Source: Cannabis sativa (lineage: Eukaryota > Streptophyta > Magnoliopsida > Rosales > Cannabaceae). Taken from it: a stretch of 64,000 nt of DNA. This document shows positions 24,377-35,899 of this stretch, piece after piece. Within the stretch, counting starts at the first letter, position 1; every line of letters starts with the position of its first letter. The notes under the pieces were generated by a model. The model saw only the letters and a program-made list of their open reading frames with translations. It ran no database searches and was not told where the DNA came from. The translations under genes and the position numbers were made by a program. The DNA is taken from NCBI RefSeq assembly GCF_029168945.1, contig NC_083601.1, positions 31,733,660 to 31,797,659 of the forward strand, given 5' to 3'.

Positions 24377-24481
24377 TTATTAAAAATGTCTTATGAACTA
24401 TTGAGATTGTTGATTCTAAGAATTTTTGTCTAAATTTCTCTTACTTCATTCTTATTCTCCTTATCTTACTATAACTGTCAT

Positions 24482-25310
24482 TAGAGGTGTTCATCAAACC
24501 GCTCAAACCGCTTAAATCGCTCGCACTGTAAAAAACAATGCGGTTTGAAATTCTTTACGGTGCGGTCGCGGTATGAATTTTTCTTAAACCGCGCAGTGTA
24601 GTACGGTTTGCAGTTTTGAATTGTTAATGTACGGTTCAAACCGCACCGCATATTATAAAAATACCAATTTTTATATTTATTTAGGTCCAACATGTGAAGG
24701 CCCAACCTAAACCCATAATTATTGTATTGTAGAAACTTAAATTTTTTTTTATGTATTTATTTTCAAGTCTTATAGTATTTTTGACAAGTGTTGCTTAAAC
24801 TTTGTTGTATTTGTGATAGCTTAAGGGAAACTTACAAAAATACTAGAATTTTGGTTAACTTTTAAAAAAATACTGTCATACGGAAATATTTTCAAAAATA
24901 CTGTGTTTTTGTAAAACACCAGTAAAACACAAATCAGAATTCAAAACAATAGTAGAACAACTAAAAAACACTAGTAGAACACCAGTGAAAACTTAACACA
25001 GTATACTGCAGTATGAAACTTATAAAAAAACACAGTAAAAAAGTAAAAAATACCGCCTGACAGTATTTTTGTAAAAAAATAGCAAAAGTTAGTATATCAT
25101 GTAAATTTCCCTAGTTTAATTATTTAATTATAGTCCAAACTGTAAAAACTGCATAAACCGTACCGAACTGCACTATTTTTTGTGGTGCGGTTTTTGCGGT
25201 TTTTTAGTTTCATGGTGCGGATGCGGTTTGATAAATTGAAAAAACCGCATGTATGGGTTGGTTTGAAAAAATAGTCAAAAACCGCACAACCCGCACCGCG
25301 AACACCCCTA
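24482..25310. mobile_element. hAT-like non-autonomous element (AAACCGC type), second copy
   Basis: It begins TAGAGGTGTTCATCAAACCGC and ends CGCGAACACCCCTA. Flanks ACTGTCAT and TCTGTCAT form an 8 bp TSD with one mismatch, typical of hAT. Subterminal zones are AAACCGC/GTGCGGT units. It is homologous to the element at 6898-13639, and its sequence AGTCAAAAACCGCAC shows the unoccupied insertion site of the Gypsy element. A 287 bp MITE is nested inside. Confidence 0.85.
24825..25111. mobile_element. Small nested MITE with 8 bp target-site duplication
   Basis: The ends are GGGAAACTTACA and TGTAAATTTCCC, flanked by TAGCTTAA (24817-24824) and TAGTTTAA (25112-25119), an 8 bp duplication with one mismatch. 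The related element at 6898 has the empty site, GATAGTTTAATTATT near 7221. The interior repeats phrases such as AAAATACTG and ACAGTATTTTTGTAAAA in both orientations. No coding capacity. Confidence 0.8.
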
Positions 25311-25364
25311 TCTGTCATCACTTGAATAAAATTTAAAATAAAACACATTATGCTATGTACATGA

Positions 25365-27136
25365 TAGGACTGTACATAAATTTTAATAAACTGCGAACTC
25401 GACCAACCCGTCCAAACTAAATCGAGATAATCATATGAAAAATACAAACCGAAAAACCCGACAAAAATGTAACCTGCTCAATCTTTATATTGGACAGGTT
25501 GAAAATAACATCAACCCGAACTAACCTGACCAACCCAATTAAGAGAGGGTTTATATATATATTTTTATTATATATATAATCTATATATTATTGTTACGAA
25601 AATTATGAACAATATGCAAGTGCACGTAATCAAGTAGTAAACTCACGCAGGTGAGGTCGAACCACATGGAATTGGACTAAGTACTACTAAATTATCCTTA
25701 TGATTCTATCTGGTAAAACAATACTTTTTGTGAATAAAAAAAAAAACAATTCAGAAAATTAAAATAATAAATGAAGATTAATCAAGATGAGAGATTAGGG
25801 AGGTGAATCCTGTTGTTAAGTTACCAATGTTAATACCTAATTGCTATCATTTTCTCAATGTGAATGACAGATTATGAATTAACCTAACTCTTTTCAGATC
25901 TTTTAGGTTCTAAATCTCATGTTCTCTAATTAACTTCTTAATTAAACCAACATGAAATCAGCATTAAGCAATAATATTTTTATTACTAAGGCTATGTAAA
26001 TACTTTCGTTTCACATCAAAACCTAGACTATCCAATTTTAGCATTCTCAATTCTCACTTTTCAGATTTCGAATTGAGATCATTAAACATGTAAAAAGTGA
26101 TCAATCTTGCACATGGAATTAAACACAAATATAGATAGTATTTACAATCAAGATGGAGGAATGGCAATTATTTATTAACTAGGCATAAACTTAAACAACA
26201 TTCATCATCCTCCCTAAATGGGAAATTTAGCTCATAAAAACAATAAAAATATCCATGATTAAATCTGAAACAACAATAGAGATAAAGGAAAGAATAAAGG
26301 GTAAAAGAAAGAAACTAGAATGTGATATTGCTCCGGGTCTTCAAGATAGCTTTCTCTCCACTTTCATCCACTTTTCAGGTCTGTTCTTGCTTAGTTTGAC
26401 CTTCTGAGTCGCATTCCTTATATAGGGATGAAAGGTGTGCCTCCAGTTGAGAGAAAAATCAAAATTAGGTCAAAACTGCGTTTTCCGTACCTAGTCGCGA
26501 CAAGCCTATAAGCTGGTCGCGACTACAGGCAAAACTCGAAAAACCGAGTTTCTGCCAAATCCTCGAAGTCGCGACCAGAGTCGCGACCACAGAAAAGGGT
26601 CGCGACCTGGCTCAATGGTGGTCGCGACTACTAACGCCTCTTGAGTAGATTTTTCCGATTTTTTGCCAGTTTGTCCCGTCTTTTCACCAATTGACTGAAT
26701 TTGAACTTTGACACCCTGGGAACCTGAAACAATGAAAATCAAGCGTAAAACCGCTCCAAAAGACACCAATAGACGAGAAAATACTTACTTTTCAAATCCG
26801 GAACATAGGCTAAATATAACCTAACAATTATATAATTTATATACATATTTATAAAAAATAGAAAGTTCAAACTACTCTATTTTTTTTTATTACGGATGAT
26901 TTGAACTTTGAATTCAATTTTTATATTTATCTCATTATCACAATAATTAATAAAATATAACAATTGAATGTGAAAAAAAAAATATTAGTGCTCGGTTTGG
27001 ACGGGTTAACCCGACCAAACCGATCAATTTATTGGGCAGGTTGAAACTTTCTTTTTTCTTAATTGGGGGTTGCACTTAGATTTTTATAACTCGATCTTTA
27101 CATTGGGACCGACCAAACCGACTAACGTACACCCCT
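25365..27136. mobile_element. hAT-like non-autonomous element (AACCCGACC type), split by a solo LTR
   Basis: The right terminus, reverse-complemented, reads AGGGGTGTACGTTAGTCGG; the left reads TAGGACTGTACATAAAT. Subterminal zones carry CAACCCG, GACCAACCC and CCGACCAAACCG units. Without the LTR inside, it is about 530 bp, the same size as the AAACCGC elements. No convincing TSD is seen, and the left end has drifted. The family call is by analogy with the other TAGGGGTGT elements in this window. Confidence 0.55.
25592..26826 (-). mobile_element. Solo LTR related to the Gypsy element at 7393
   Basis: On the minus strand it starts TGTTAGGTTATATTTAGCC and ends TTTTCGTAACA. A perfect 5 bp TSD, ATTAT, flanks it at 25587-25591 and 26827-26831. 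It shares with the 7393 LTR phrases such as GTGGTTCGACCTCAC, TACTACTTGATT and a cluster of GTCGCGAC palindromes (about 26500-26630). It is clearly diverged, so it is an older or different subfamily. No internal sequence remains, as after LTR-LTR recombination. Confidence 0.9.
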
Positions 27137-30100
27137 CCATGGGGTTCTAGAGTCGCACAAAAATGAAAGCACATCAAAGCTTAAAACTATTCTTTTTGAG
27201 TTTCTCACAAGTAATGTTTGCAAAAAGTACTCAAAGTTTTAAATTTGTAACTAATATAAATTTATTAAATTTTTTTAATAATATAAGTAACTAATATTAG
27301 TAAAATTATAATTTCTTTTAAATTTGTTAGCACAAACTCTGTTAATATTTTAAACTAGACACATATAAGATTTAAATTCTAAATTATTATATTTGGATTG
27401 TTAGGTGTAGTATCAGCTACTTTCATTTTTTTAGCAAATTAAAAAATTAAGTCTTGTCGTAAATTTAAAGCACTATCGGTCTGCATTGACGTAGTTGGAT
27501 AAAAAATATAATTTTTTTAATATTAGTTACTTATATTGCTATACACCTTCTTACACCAAGGCCAACCTTTAAAGTTATGGTTTTCTATTTGAAGCCTAGC
27601 ATACATATTGACTTTAATCTTTGGTACAATTTAAGTTTGTATGCTATATATCAAATATTTTTTTTTTCTATATTTTTGTCAATGTTATTGGAAATCAGAA
27701 TATCTAGCACATTCTAAGTTATATGAAACTCGATACTTAATTATACTTATATCAGTATGCCACCGAGAAGGGTACTAGGCACCAATAATACCTTTTACCA
27801 TTTCTCTAGTAAAACTTATGAGAAACTTACACAATTACACTTAAAAATTAAACTTTTTTTTTTTTTAACATTTTTTGAGATTTTTCTTTTCCATTTTGTC
27901 AATTTTTTTTTTTTATTTATTTGCTGATAAGAGTGTTATGCACCAATAATGTCTTTTAGTCTTTATTTTAGTAAAAATTATGAGAAACTTACACAATACA
28001 CTTAAAAATTAACTTTTTTATTTATTTTACATTTTTTGAGATTTTTCTTTTACATTTTGTCAAACTTTTTTTATTTTTTTATTTACATTTTTTTTTTACA
28101 GATTTTCAATTATTTTTTCCAACGAAAAATGTTATTTTCACGATACTCACTCCTAGCAGTAACGTCAAAATAATATTGTTTTGAAACAACGAAAAAATAA
28201 CACTCTGTATAATGAGGAAATTACACTCTATACCCTTTTTATATTGTCCTCTTTTATTTTTACCCTCTTTTTAAAAATCTATCATTTTTACCTCTTTTTT
28301 TAAATATTGTACCAATTTTGCACATGTCATTTCAAGATACTCTCCATGTGACTCTCTTATGTTAGGGTATTTTGGGTACAATACATATAAAAAGAGGTAT
28401 GTTTCAAATAAATATAAAATTAGAGGTAAATTTGATTAATTGATTAATAAAAGGGGTATTTTTCAACTTACCCCCTGTATAATTATAAAGACAAATCACG
28501 TTATTTTTCCGTAATATCAACGTGAAAATAATATTTTTTTGAAAACAACCAAAAAAAATTCCATATTTTGTAAAAAAACATAAAGTCTATTAAAATATTA
28601 AGAACAATACATCCGAAAAAATGTAAAAAATTTATCATTTTTAATTTTTTCTTTTTTGCATATTTATGAAAAAATCCCCAAAATGATTGATTTTTCAACT
28701 TCAAATACAAAGCTTCCTGTTGAGCAACTGTGATACTTGTTTTTTCTAATTTTTGATTGGATAATTTAAATTTTTCTTACATACAAAATCAGGTAGCCAG
28801 CATTATTAAAGTAGCCCTTACCTTACTTTTGGTAGTCTAGTAGAGGAGAAAAGTGAGAGAGGAACGAAAGAAAATGAGAGAATGGATAAAAGGAAATTTT
28901 GAGATTGGTAAATGAGAAAAGAGAAAGAAAAAAAAGGAAAAATATTAGTGGGTCCCATCAAAAAAAAATTCTACTAAATTAGAGAGAAAAGTGAATAGAA
29001 AAATTTATAGAAATTTACTAAGATATCATTTATTTAAAATAAAATAAAATTAATAATATTGAGAAAATAATAAATAACATAAATATGTAAATTTTCCTTT
29101 TTGTTCCATTTTTAAACTCAATAACAAATAATATTTTTATCTCCTTTCCTTTAGATTTTATTTCTTTAATATTTTCTATCTCTCCTATTTTCTTTTCTCT
29201 CTACCAAAATCAAATATGATTTTTTAAAAGAAAAAAAATTAAAAAGATAAAATAAAGCATCATAATTAAGAAAGAATACTATAAAAAAATTAAAAAACTC
29301 ATATATAAATTTTACGTCTAGTTATAATTAAAACTAGTTTTTTTATGAAGAAACTAGTTTCATAATAAAAGAGTGAAAAACGAGTTTTTTTAAAAAAGAA
29401 TCTTCAGTGAGTTTTGCTCTAACCGATTATCGTCAAATGAGTAAAAATTTAAAAATTCATATATAAATTTTTTTCTATATAATTAAAAATAATTTTATGA
29501 TGTAAAAATTAATTTCTAAATCATCGAAACTAGTTTCTTAATGAATAATTTTTAGTGAGCAATTTATCTCAAGATTAAATATGAGTTTTAAAAATTAAAT
29601 TTACATATGCATAATATAGTAAATACCATGAAGTTTAAAAACAAAAAAAAAAGTCATAATTAAAATGCCAAATTTAACTGTGTAAAAAAAAAAATTAAAA
29701 CTAGTGTAAATTGAAAAAATTACATTGTATACCTACTTTATTTTATTTGTTTTAATTTTTACCTCTATTTTTATATTCTTTAAGATGTATCAATTTTTAT
29801 AAATGATGTCTGTATCAATTTTTATAAATAATGTGTATTATACCCCTTATATTAATGTAAATTATGTGATAGAAAGTAAAAATATATATTAGAGAATGAA
29901 ATCCATTCACGAAAATAAATATTTTTTAATAAAATATATAAAAATTATTTTTAATTAATGAATAAAAAAAAATATTCTTCAATTTATCTTTAATTTTTTA
30001 TGTCTTAGCCTCTTAGGTACTATCACAAAAAAGATAGTGGTACTACTGGTAACTGTTACCAATAAGTAAGGTAAATGGAGCGCAGCAAGTTTTTTTATTT

Positions 30101-30179
30101 TCAAGCCAAAAAAAAGAAATATTTTACTGAATGTGATGCAATTGTAACGTACCTTTCCTTATTTTAATATAACAAATAA
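27137..30179. other. Gene-free AT-rich segment with repeat relics
   Basis: A diverged copy of the MITE at 30180 lies at about 27700-27813 (GATACTTAATTA... ACCATTTCTC). A tandem duplication of about 160 bp spans roughly 27762-28090, with ATGAGAAACTTACACAAT in each unit. Segment 28215-28480 has inverted ends built on CTATACCC and GGGGTA phrases, like a decayed MITE; a related fragment sits at 29715-29850. No frame with coding character was found. Confidence 0.4.
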
Positions 30180-30362
30180 GAGCATTGCTATTACGCACAT
30201 TGGTGTCTAGCACTTTCTCGACATGTCCCATTACGATTGACTAGTGATATTCCTTAAAAATTATTATATTTAATTATATAGAACCTGATACTTAATTGGA
30301 CCAATATAAATATTGACACATAAGAGAGTGCTAGACACCACTAATGTCCTCTAACATTTCTC
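30180..30362. mobile_element. Short MITE of the GAGCATTG family
   Basis: It starts GAGCATTGCTATTACG and ends CTAACATTTCTC, with GATACTTAATTGGACCAAT inside. The same skeleton recurs at 48252-48391 with a perfect 9 bp TSD and, more diverged, near 27700-27813. No clear TSD is seen for this copy. Confidence 0.55.
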
Positions 30363-30972
30363 AATGTATAATGATGCCATTCTTTCATAATTTAAAATTG
30401 TTGACTAAGACAATTATAACATAAATACTTAATTAATTAAGACTATTTTGTCTTCTCTACTCCAGTTTCCAATTTTGTTATTATATAGTATAATATATTC
30501 CAGTTGTGTTAAGGTGTTGGGTGGTTTATATTGCTCCTTAATTATTACTTATCTCACACCACAGATATTATTAAGTGCCTAATTAAAAGTACTAATTAAT
30601 TAAACGTTCACAGGTATATAAATACAGTTTTTCTAGCCATGAGAATTGAAGTCTAAGCATTGAGAACTTATATATCATTTATCACACTCCATTTGGGGTT
30701 AACTATATATAGCTGGCTACTTGGCTAGGTAACGAAATACAAGTCAGTTATATTGATTATTCTTTGGCAGTTGTCACACACTTCAATTCTCACTACTACA
30801 ATCTAAGCCTTTAGCTTCCCTTTTTTCAATCTAATTTATAAAAAGGGAAGCTAAAGGGGGTGAAAATATCTGCATTGACATTTAGAGGCGGTTTTTTGGT
30901 AAAAACCGTAGGTATAGAGTGTATATATATCTATGCCGTCGGTTGGGGGTTGGGAAAAATCAGTGTTTTTTT

Positions 30973-31080
30973 ATATAACCCTATGGCGTCGGTTATTAGG
31001 TATTAACCGACGCCATAGGTGCGACACGTGGCACCTATGGCGTCGGTTAATACCTAATAACCGACGCCATAGGGTTATAT
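30973..31080. repeat. Perfect 50 bp palindrome in the left subterminal region of the CACTA element
   Basis: The arms 30973-31022 and 31031-31080 are exact reverse complements around the 8 bp spacer GACACGTG. Each arm itself contains a CCTATGGCGTCGGTTA unit and its inverse, so the structure is a palindrome of palindromes. Confidence 0.95.
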
Positions 31081-32967
31081 ATCAAACCCTTTCTGCTTCG
31101 TCTTCCTCACTTCCTCATTTCACACCTTGCTGAGGACGAAGAACAGCCACCCACAGCAGCCCCAAACCCACGAAAAAACCCTCGCCAACCACCACTAAAA
31201 CAACCTCATTCTCCCTCATTTCTTAACCATTTTACCCCATTTTTGTCTTAAAATCTTCTATTTTCTATACCTAAACCTATACTCTAAAAAAGTTTAATTT
31301 TTTTCCCCTCTATATACCAAACCGAACCTATTATAAAGAAAGGTGGTGGGTATAACTCCGGCCACCGATTTTAGCGGAGAAAACGTTGAGTCTCAACGCC
31401 CATTAAGGTATAAATATGCTTTCTATTCATTTTATTTGTGTACATTGGTATTATTTCGTTTTTGTAAATTTTTTTAGAATTTTTTTATTTTATTAATATT
31501 ATATTGTGTGTGTTCTAGAGGTGGTCGGATTTTTGTAGCATTTTATCGCCGGATTGCGTTTATAAGGTAAATATTTATTAACTTGATATATAATATATAT
31601 GTATATATTTTGTGTTTTATTATTGAATATGTGTTTATATATATCTTGTGTGTATATACTATTTGTATATTTTGTGTATTTGTATTGTATATATATTTGT
31701 TGTGAATGAGAATGAGAGGTAGTAGGAATTTAATTAGTTTCGAGATAAAATTTTTAAAATAATGGTAGTGTGAATATATAATTGATTATATATGTATATA
31801 TATTTATATGTTATTTTTTAAAAAATTAACTATGGAAATTAGTAACTAGCTAGTAACTTGCTACTTTATTTAATAACTAGTAAGTAATTTAATAATTAAA
31901 ATTTTAAATTGGTTGTATATTGCATTATGTTATTGGTTGTGTGCTAATATTTGAGGGTCGACATATTTCGGTGTTGATCGAATTTGCAATAGGTATATCC
32001 ATCCACTAACCTTTTGTTAGTATAAATAATTATCAATGCATGCTTAGTTGAGTTTGAATATCTTAAATATTCATCCGTAGTGAAGTAGGTTCTGCGAATA
32101 CATGTACTGCGGTCGGATGGGTGGATAAATTTTGTATTGTTTATGTTAGTTTCTTTGTTCTGTATTGTTATATTTGTTTTGTTTGTTACTTTAGGCACTT
32201 TTAAAATTTTTGGGAACGTCCAATTACGTAGTTATGCCGCCAAAATTTCAGTAGAATTTGGATCAAATTTTATTATAAAAAACATAAATGTTAAAGGAAA
32301 AGTACATAACATAAATAACTAGGTTATTACTCGCTAGTTGTAAGAAATTAGGTGACATAACACATTCATATTTGACTCAAAACATGTTCGTATTAGTAGG
32401 TCTTTATATTTGACTCAAAACATGTTCGTGAAATTAGGTGACATTTGTTTTGTTTGTTACTTTAGGCACTTGTCTTGTATAATCTAATTGATGTGTCTAT
32501 GCATTTATTATACTTAGTAGGTCTTTATATTTGACTCATAATATGTTCGTGTTAGTACCATGATTATCAATGTCAAAGTTCATATTTGAAAGGTTCTCAA
32601 ATTTTGTTTATTAATGGTATTAGGAAAATGTTATTAATAGATTTAATTTTTTTGGAAACGTTCAATTATAGCCGTTATGCTGACGAAATTTTGGTAGAAT
32701 TAGGATAATATTTGATTTTCGTTTCTCTTAAACTTGGTTGTTAGGATTTTATCGGAAGTGACTTTATCGGAAGTCAAGTACATAATTTTTGGTATAAGGT
32801 ATGTTTTCTTTAACTTACTTTTATAAGAATATTTTTTATATATATTTAGATAATCCTTAAATACTTAGAGTAATTTTCGAATAATATTAATACATAGGAT
32901 AGATATTGTTGAGTGTTAATGATAGATATAGTAAGCTAAAAAAAATACAAAAATATTGGGATAATAT

Positions 32968-33650
32968 ACTAATTATTATACAAAACATAACTTAAAAAAT
33001 TATAAAAATAATAATAATATACTAGAAAAATACAAACCCATATTGTAAAATTTAAATGTATAGAAATATTAAATTACATAAAAATTAAAATATTACACAT
33101 TATTTTATTATTCAATAAACTAATTATTATACAAAACATAACTTAAAAAATTATAAAATTAATACTAATATACTAGAAAAATACAAACCCATATTATAAA
33201 ATATTAAATTACATAAAAATTAAAATATTACACATTATTTTATTATTCAATAAACTAATTATTATACAAAACATAACTTAAAAAATTATAAAAATAATAA
33301 TAATATACTAGAAAAATACAACCCCCTATTATAAAATTTAAATGTATAAAAATATTAAATTACATAAAAATTAAAATATTACACATTATTTTATTATTCA
33401 ATAAACTAATTATTATACAAAACATAACTTAAAAAATTATAAAAATAATAATAATATACTAGAAAAATACAAACCCATATTATAAAATTTAAATGTATAA
33501 AAATATTAAATTACATAAAAATTAAAATATTACACATTATTTTAATATTCAATATACTAATTATTATATAAAACATAACTTAAAAAATTATAAAAATGAT
33601 ACTAAAATACTAGAATACAAACACATATTAATTATAAAATATAAAATATT
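32968..33650. repeat. Tandem array of about 151 bp units inside the CACTA element
   Basis: The marker ACTAATTATTATA begins at 32968, 33119, 33254, 33405 and 33556, giving periods of 151, 135, 151 and 151 bp. The short unit has lost about 16 bp. Units are extremely AT-rich and nearly identical, with the last the most diverged. Confidence 0.9.
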
Positions 33651-33831
33651 AATAAAAAAATACCTAATATACAAACATATAGAGCAATGTAAATTTGTAT
33701 TTATTTAACTTTTTAATTTAATTTTATTTATGCTTTAATTTAATTTAATTAATAATACAAAAATAAATTTAGATTTTTAATAAATGTAAAAAAAAATATA
33801 TTAATGAAAGCTGAAAAAAAATTTAGGAAAC

Positions 33832-33990
33832 CCCTATGGAGTCGGTTATTTTATAAAAACCGACGCCATATGTACCCCTATGGCGTCGGTTATTTAATAA
33901 TAACCGACGCCATAGGGGTCCTATGGCGTCGGTTATTTCATAATAACCGACGCCATAGGGGTACATATGACGTCAGTTTTTATAAACCCT
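33832..33990. repeat. Right subterminal hairpin array of the CACTA element
   Basis: There are three consecutive inverted repeats of CCTATGGCGTCGGTTATT with its reverse complement, separated by short AT spacers. One unit has GAGTCGG in place of GCGTCGG. They mirror the motif in the left palindrome. The open frame running through this array is a by-product of the repeats. Confidence 0.85.
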
Positions 33991-34089
33991 TTAGCGTCGC
34001 CCTGATCAGCGTCGGTAGCGAATTTCGCGAAAACCGACGCTGAAAGGGCTTAAAAACCGCCTCTAAAGGGGGTTTTTGTAGTAGTGTCT

Positions 34090-35899
34090 GGTAGAACGTC
34101 TGTTAATTAAACTACTAATTAATTCATTAATTAAACGTTTACAGGTATATATAACTTTTAATTACTATATATAGATAGCTCTTTTCTTTTCTTTTTTTTT
34201 TTAGAATTATTATATGTAGCTACTTTTGAATATTTCCCTAAATTAAAAAGTCTGTTATAATAATTAAGTATATTATATGTTTTCATGTAAAAATAAAAAA
34301 TTATAATTTATTATCTACAAAAATAGTAAAAGTAACTTTATATAATTATAATGATCCAGCAGTATCAAAAAAATATTTTTAATATATGTAATAAAAGTAA
34401 ATTTGCTATCTTGAAAACGTATGTATATACTTAATTATCTATCTTCTCTCTTTTAATTTGAGGTAATAGATAGACATTAGACACCTAATATCTTTACTTG
34501 AAAACAGCTAATGACATTGTACAAGGGACCAGAGATTTTGGTATATACAATACAAATGCTCACTTTGATTTCTTAATTTATTAATATCGTGACTTATTAT
34601 GCATGTGATTATTATCGCCAACTCTGTGCTGCATGATCTGACACATGATGCAGTGTTGATCATACGTTAATAATCTTAATTACTTAATTATAATACCCTT
34701 TTTTTTCTTTTTAATTTTAATTTTATATTAAGAAAATAAATACATTACATACCATTTCTTTAGATTAATACTTCACTAAACTTTGTGCCAGATTGGCAAA
34801 TTGGACTTAACAAATAATGGTTGGAAAACCCCAGGACATGTCTAGTATATGTGAGCAACTAATTTTGCACTACTCATATAAATATATTAAGTACAATAAA
34901 TCAATTAATAAATATATATGAACGTTATAATATGCCAATTGCCAAATCTATATTCAACACTTATACTAATATTTAACGTAAGCTAGGCAATATATATAAC
35001 TGATATAATCAGCACTAGAGATTATAAGGGGGGCATATAAGAGTAGAGTCAATGATTTAAGAATATTCTATGATGCATTCTAAGGTTTGTGGGCCATCAA
35101 GTAGTGGATAATTTACAGATATTGCTTAGGTGTACTGATCAGTAGGCTAGTAGAACTAACAAAAGGAGTGGACCAAAGCAAAGAAAATGACAAAAATATA
35201 TAGCCAAAGCCAAGTAAGTTAGATGCATTTGTTTTCTAAAATTTTATATATAAAAAAAGTGACTATCTTTGTTATTAAAAAGAGAAAAAGGACAAGAGGT
35301 GGATTCATGTGGGAATTGCAGTAAACTCACTGCCTTTCACTGTACTTTTTATTGTATTCTTGTCACTTACATCAGAGAGAGAAAAAGAAAGCAGCTGGCT
35401 TTCTTGTAATTGAAACAATGGAACTTTTAATTTTTTCATTATTGAAAATTATTTATGAAAAAACCCAGTTGGGAGAAAAAGAAAAAGAAAAACTAATTGA
35501 GAAGCATTATAAAAAAAATTATAAAAGAAAAAAAGCTAAAAAGATGCCCATCATACACTTTTCATGAATTGGCCAATTGAGCCTTTCTTATATAATACAC
35601 AGATTGAATTTTTGCTATATATATGAACAAAATAACAAAGTGGAGAATTAATTAATAAGTTCTCCAAAGTAACAACAATTTTTGCTCATCAACTTAAAAG
35701 AATTAATAAATGAATCTTTGTAACTTTGAATTTGCTAAAAAGTGTCAACCAAAAAAAAGAATTTACGGTATAGTAATTCACAATATATGATTTAGAGATC
35801 GAGAGGGAGAGAGATCAATCGTGGGACATAAAACGTTGATAAAAAAAAAATTTAAACATAAAAAGGAAATTCTTAATAACCTTTTTCTCCTTCTTCTTC
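34090..35899. other. Intergenic, nothing recognised
   Basis: AT-rich sequence downstream of the zinc-finger gene. The final 100-200 bp, including the pyrimidine-rich stretch at 35881-35900, are probably its 3'UTR. The short open frame at 35352-35567 is Lys-rich low complexity and not supported. Confidence 0.4.

Larger units (their letters stand above)
30791..34086. mobile_element. Non-autonomous CACTA (En/Spm-type) transposon
   Basis: The termini are CACTACTACAA at the left and TTGTAGTAGTG at the right, an 11 bp inverted repeat beginning CACTA. A 3 bp TSD, TCT, flanks it at 30788-30790 and 34087-34089. Both subterminal regions carry inverted and direct copies of CTATGGCGTCGGTTATT, the kind of subterminal array transposase binds in this superfamily. 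The 3296 bp lack any transposase frame. A GC-richer stretch at 31085-31400 could be captured host sequence. Confidence 0.9.

Noticed and set aside
26506..26769. Open frame of 87 codons on the minus strand
   Set aside because: It lies wholly within the solo LTR and reads through its palindrome cluster.
32968..33650. Regularly spaced repeats considered as a CRISPR-like array
   Set aside because: The repeat unit fills the whole period with no unique spacers, and the DNA is a plant nuclear transposon.
33804..34043. Frame of 79 codons with repeated RRLF/RRH phrases
   Set aside because: It runs through the hairpin array at the right end of the CACTA element; the repeats explain it.
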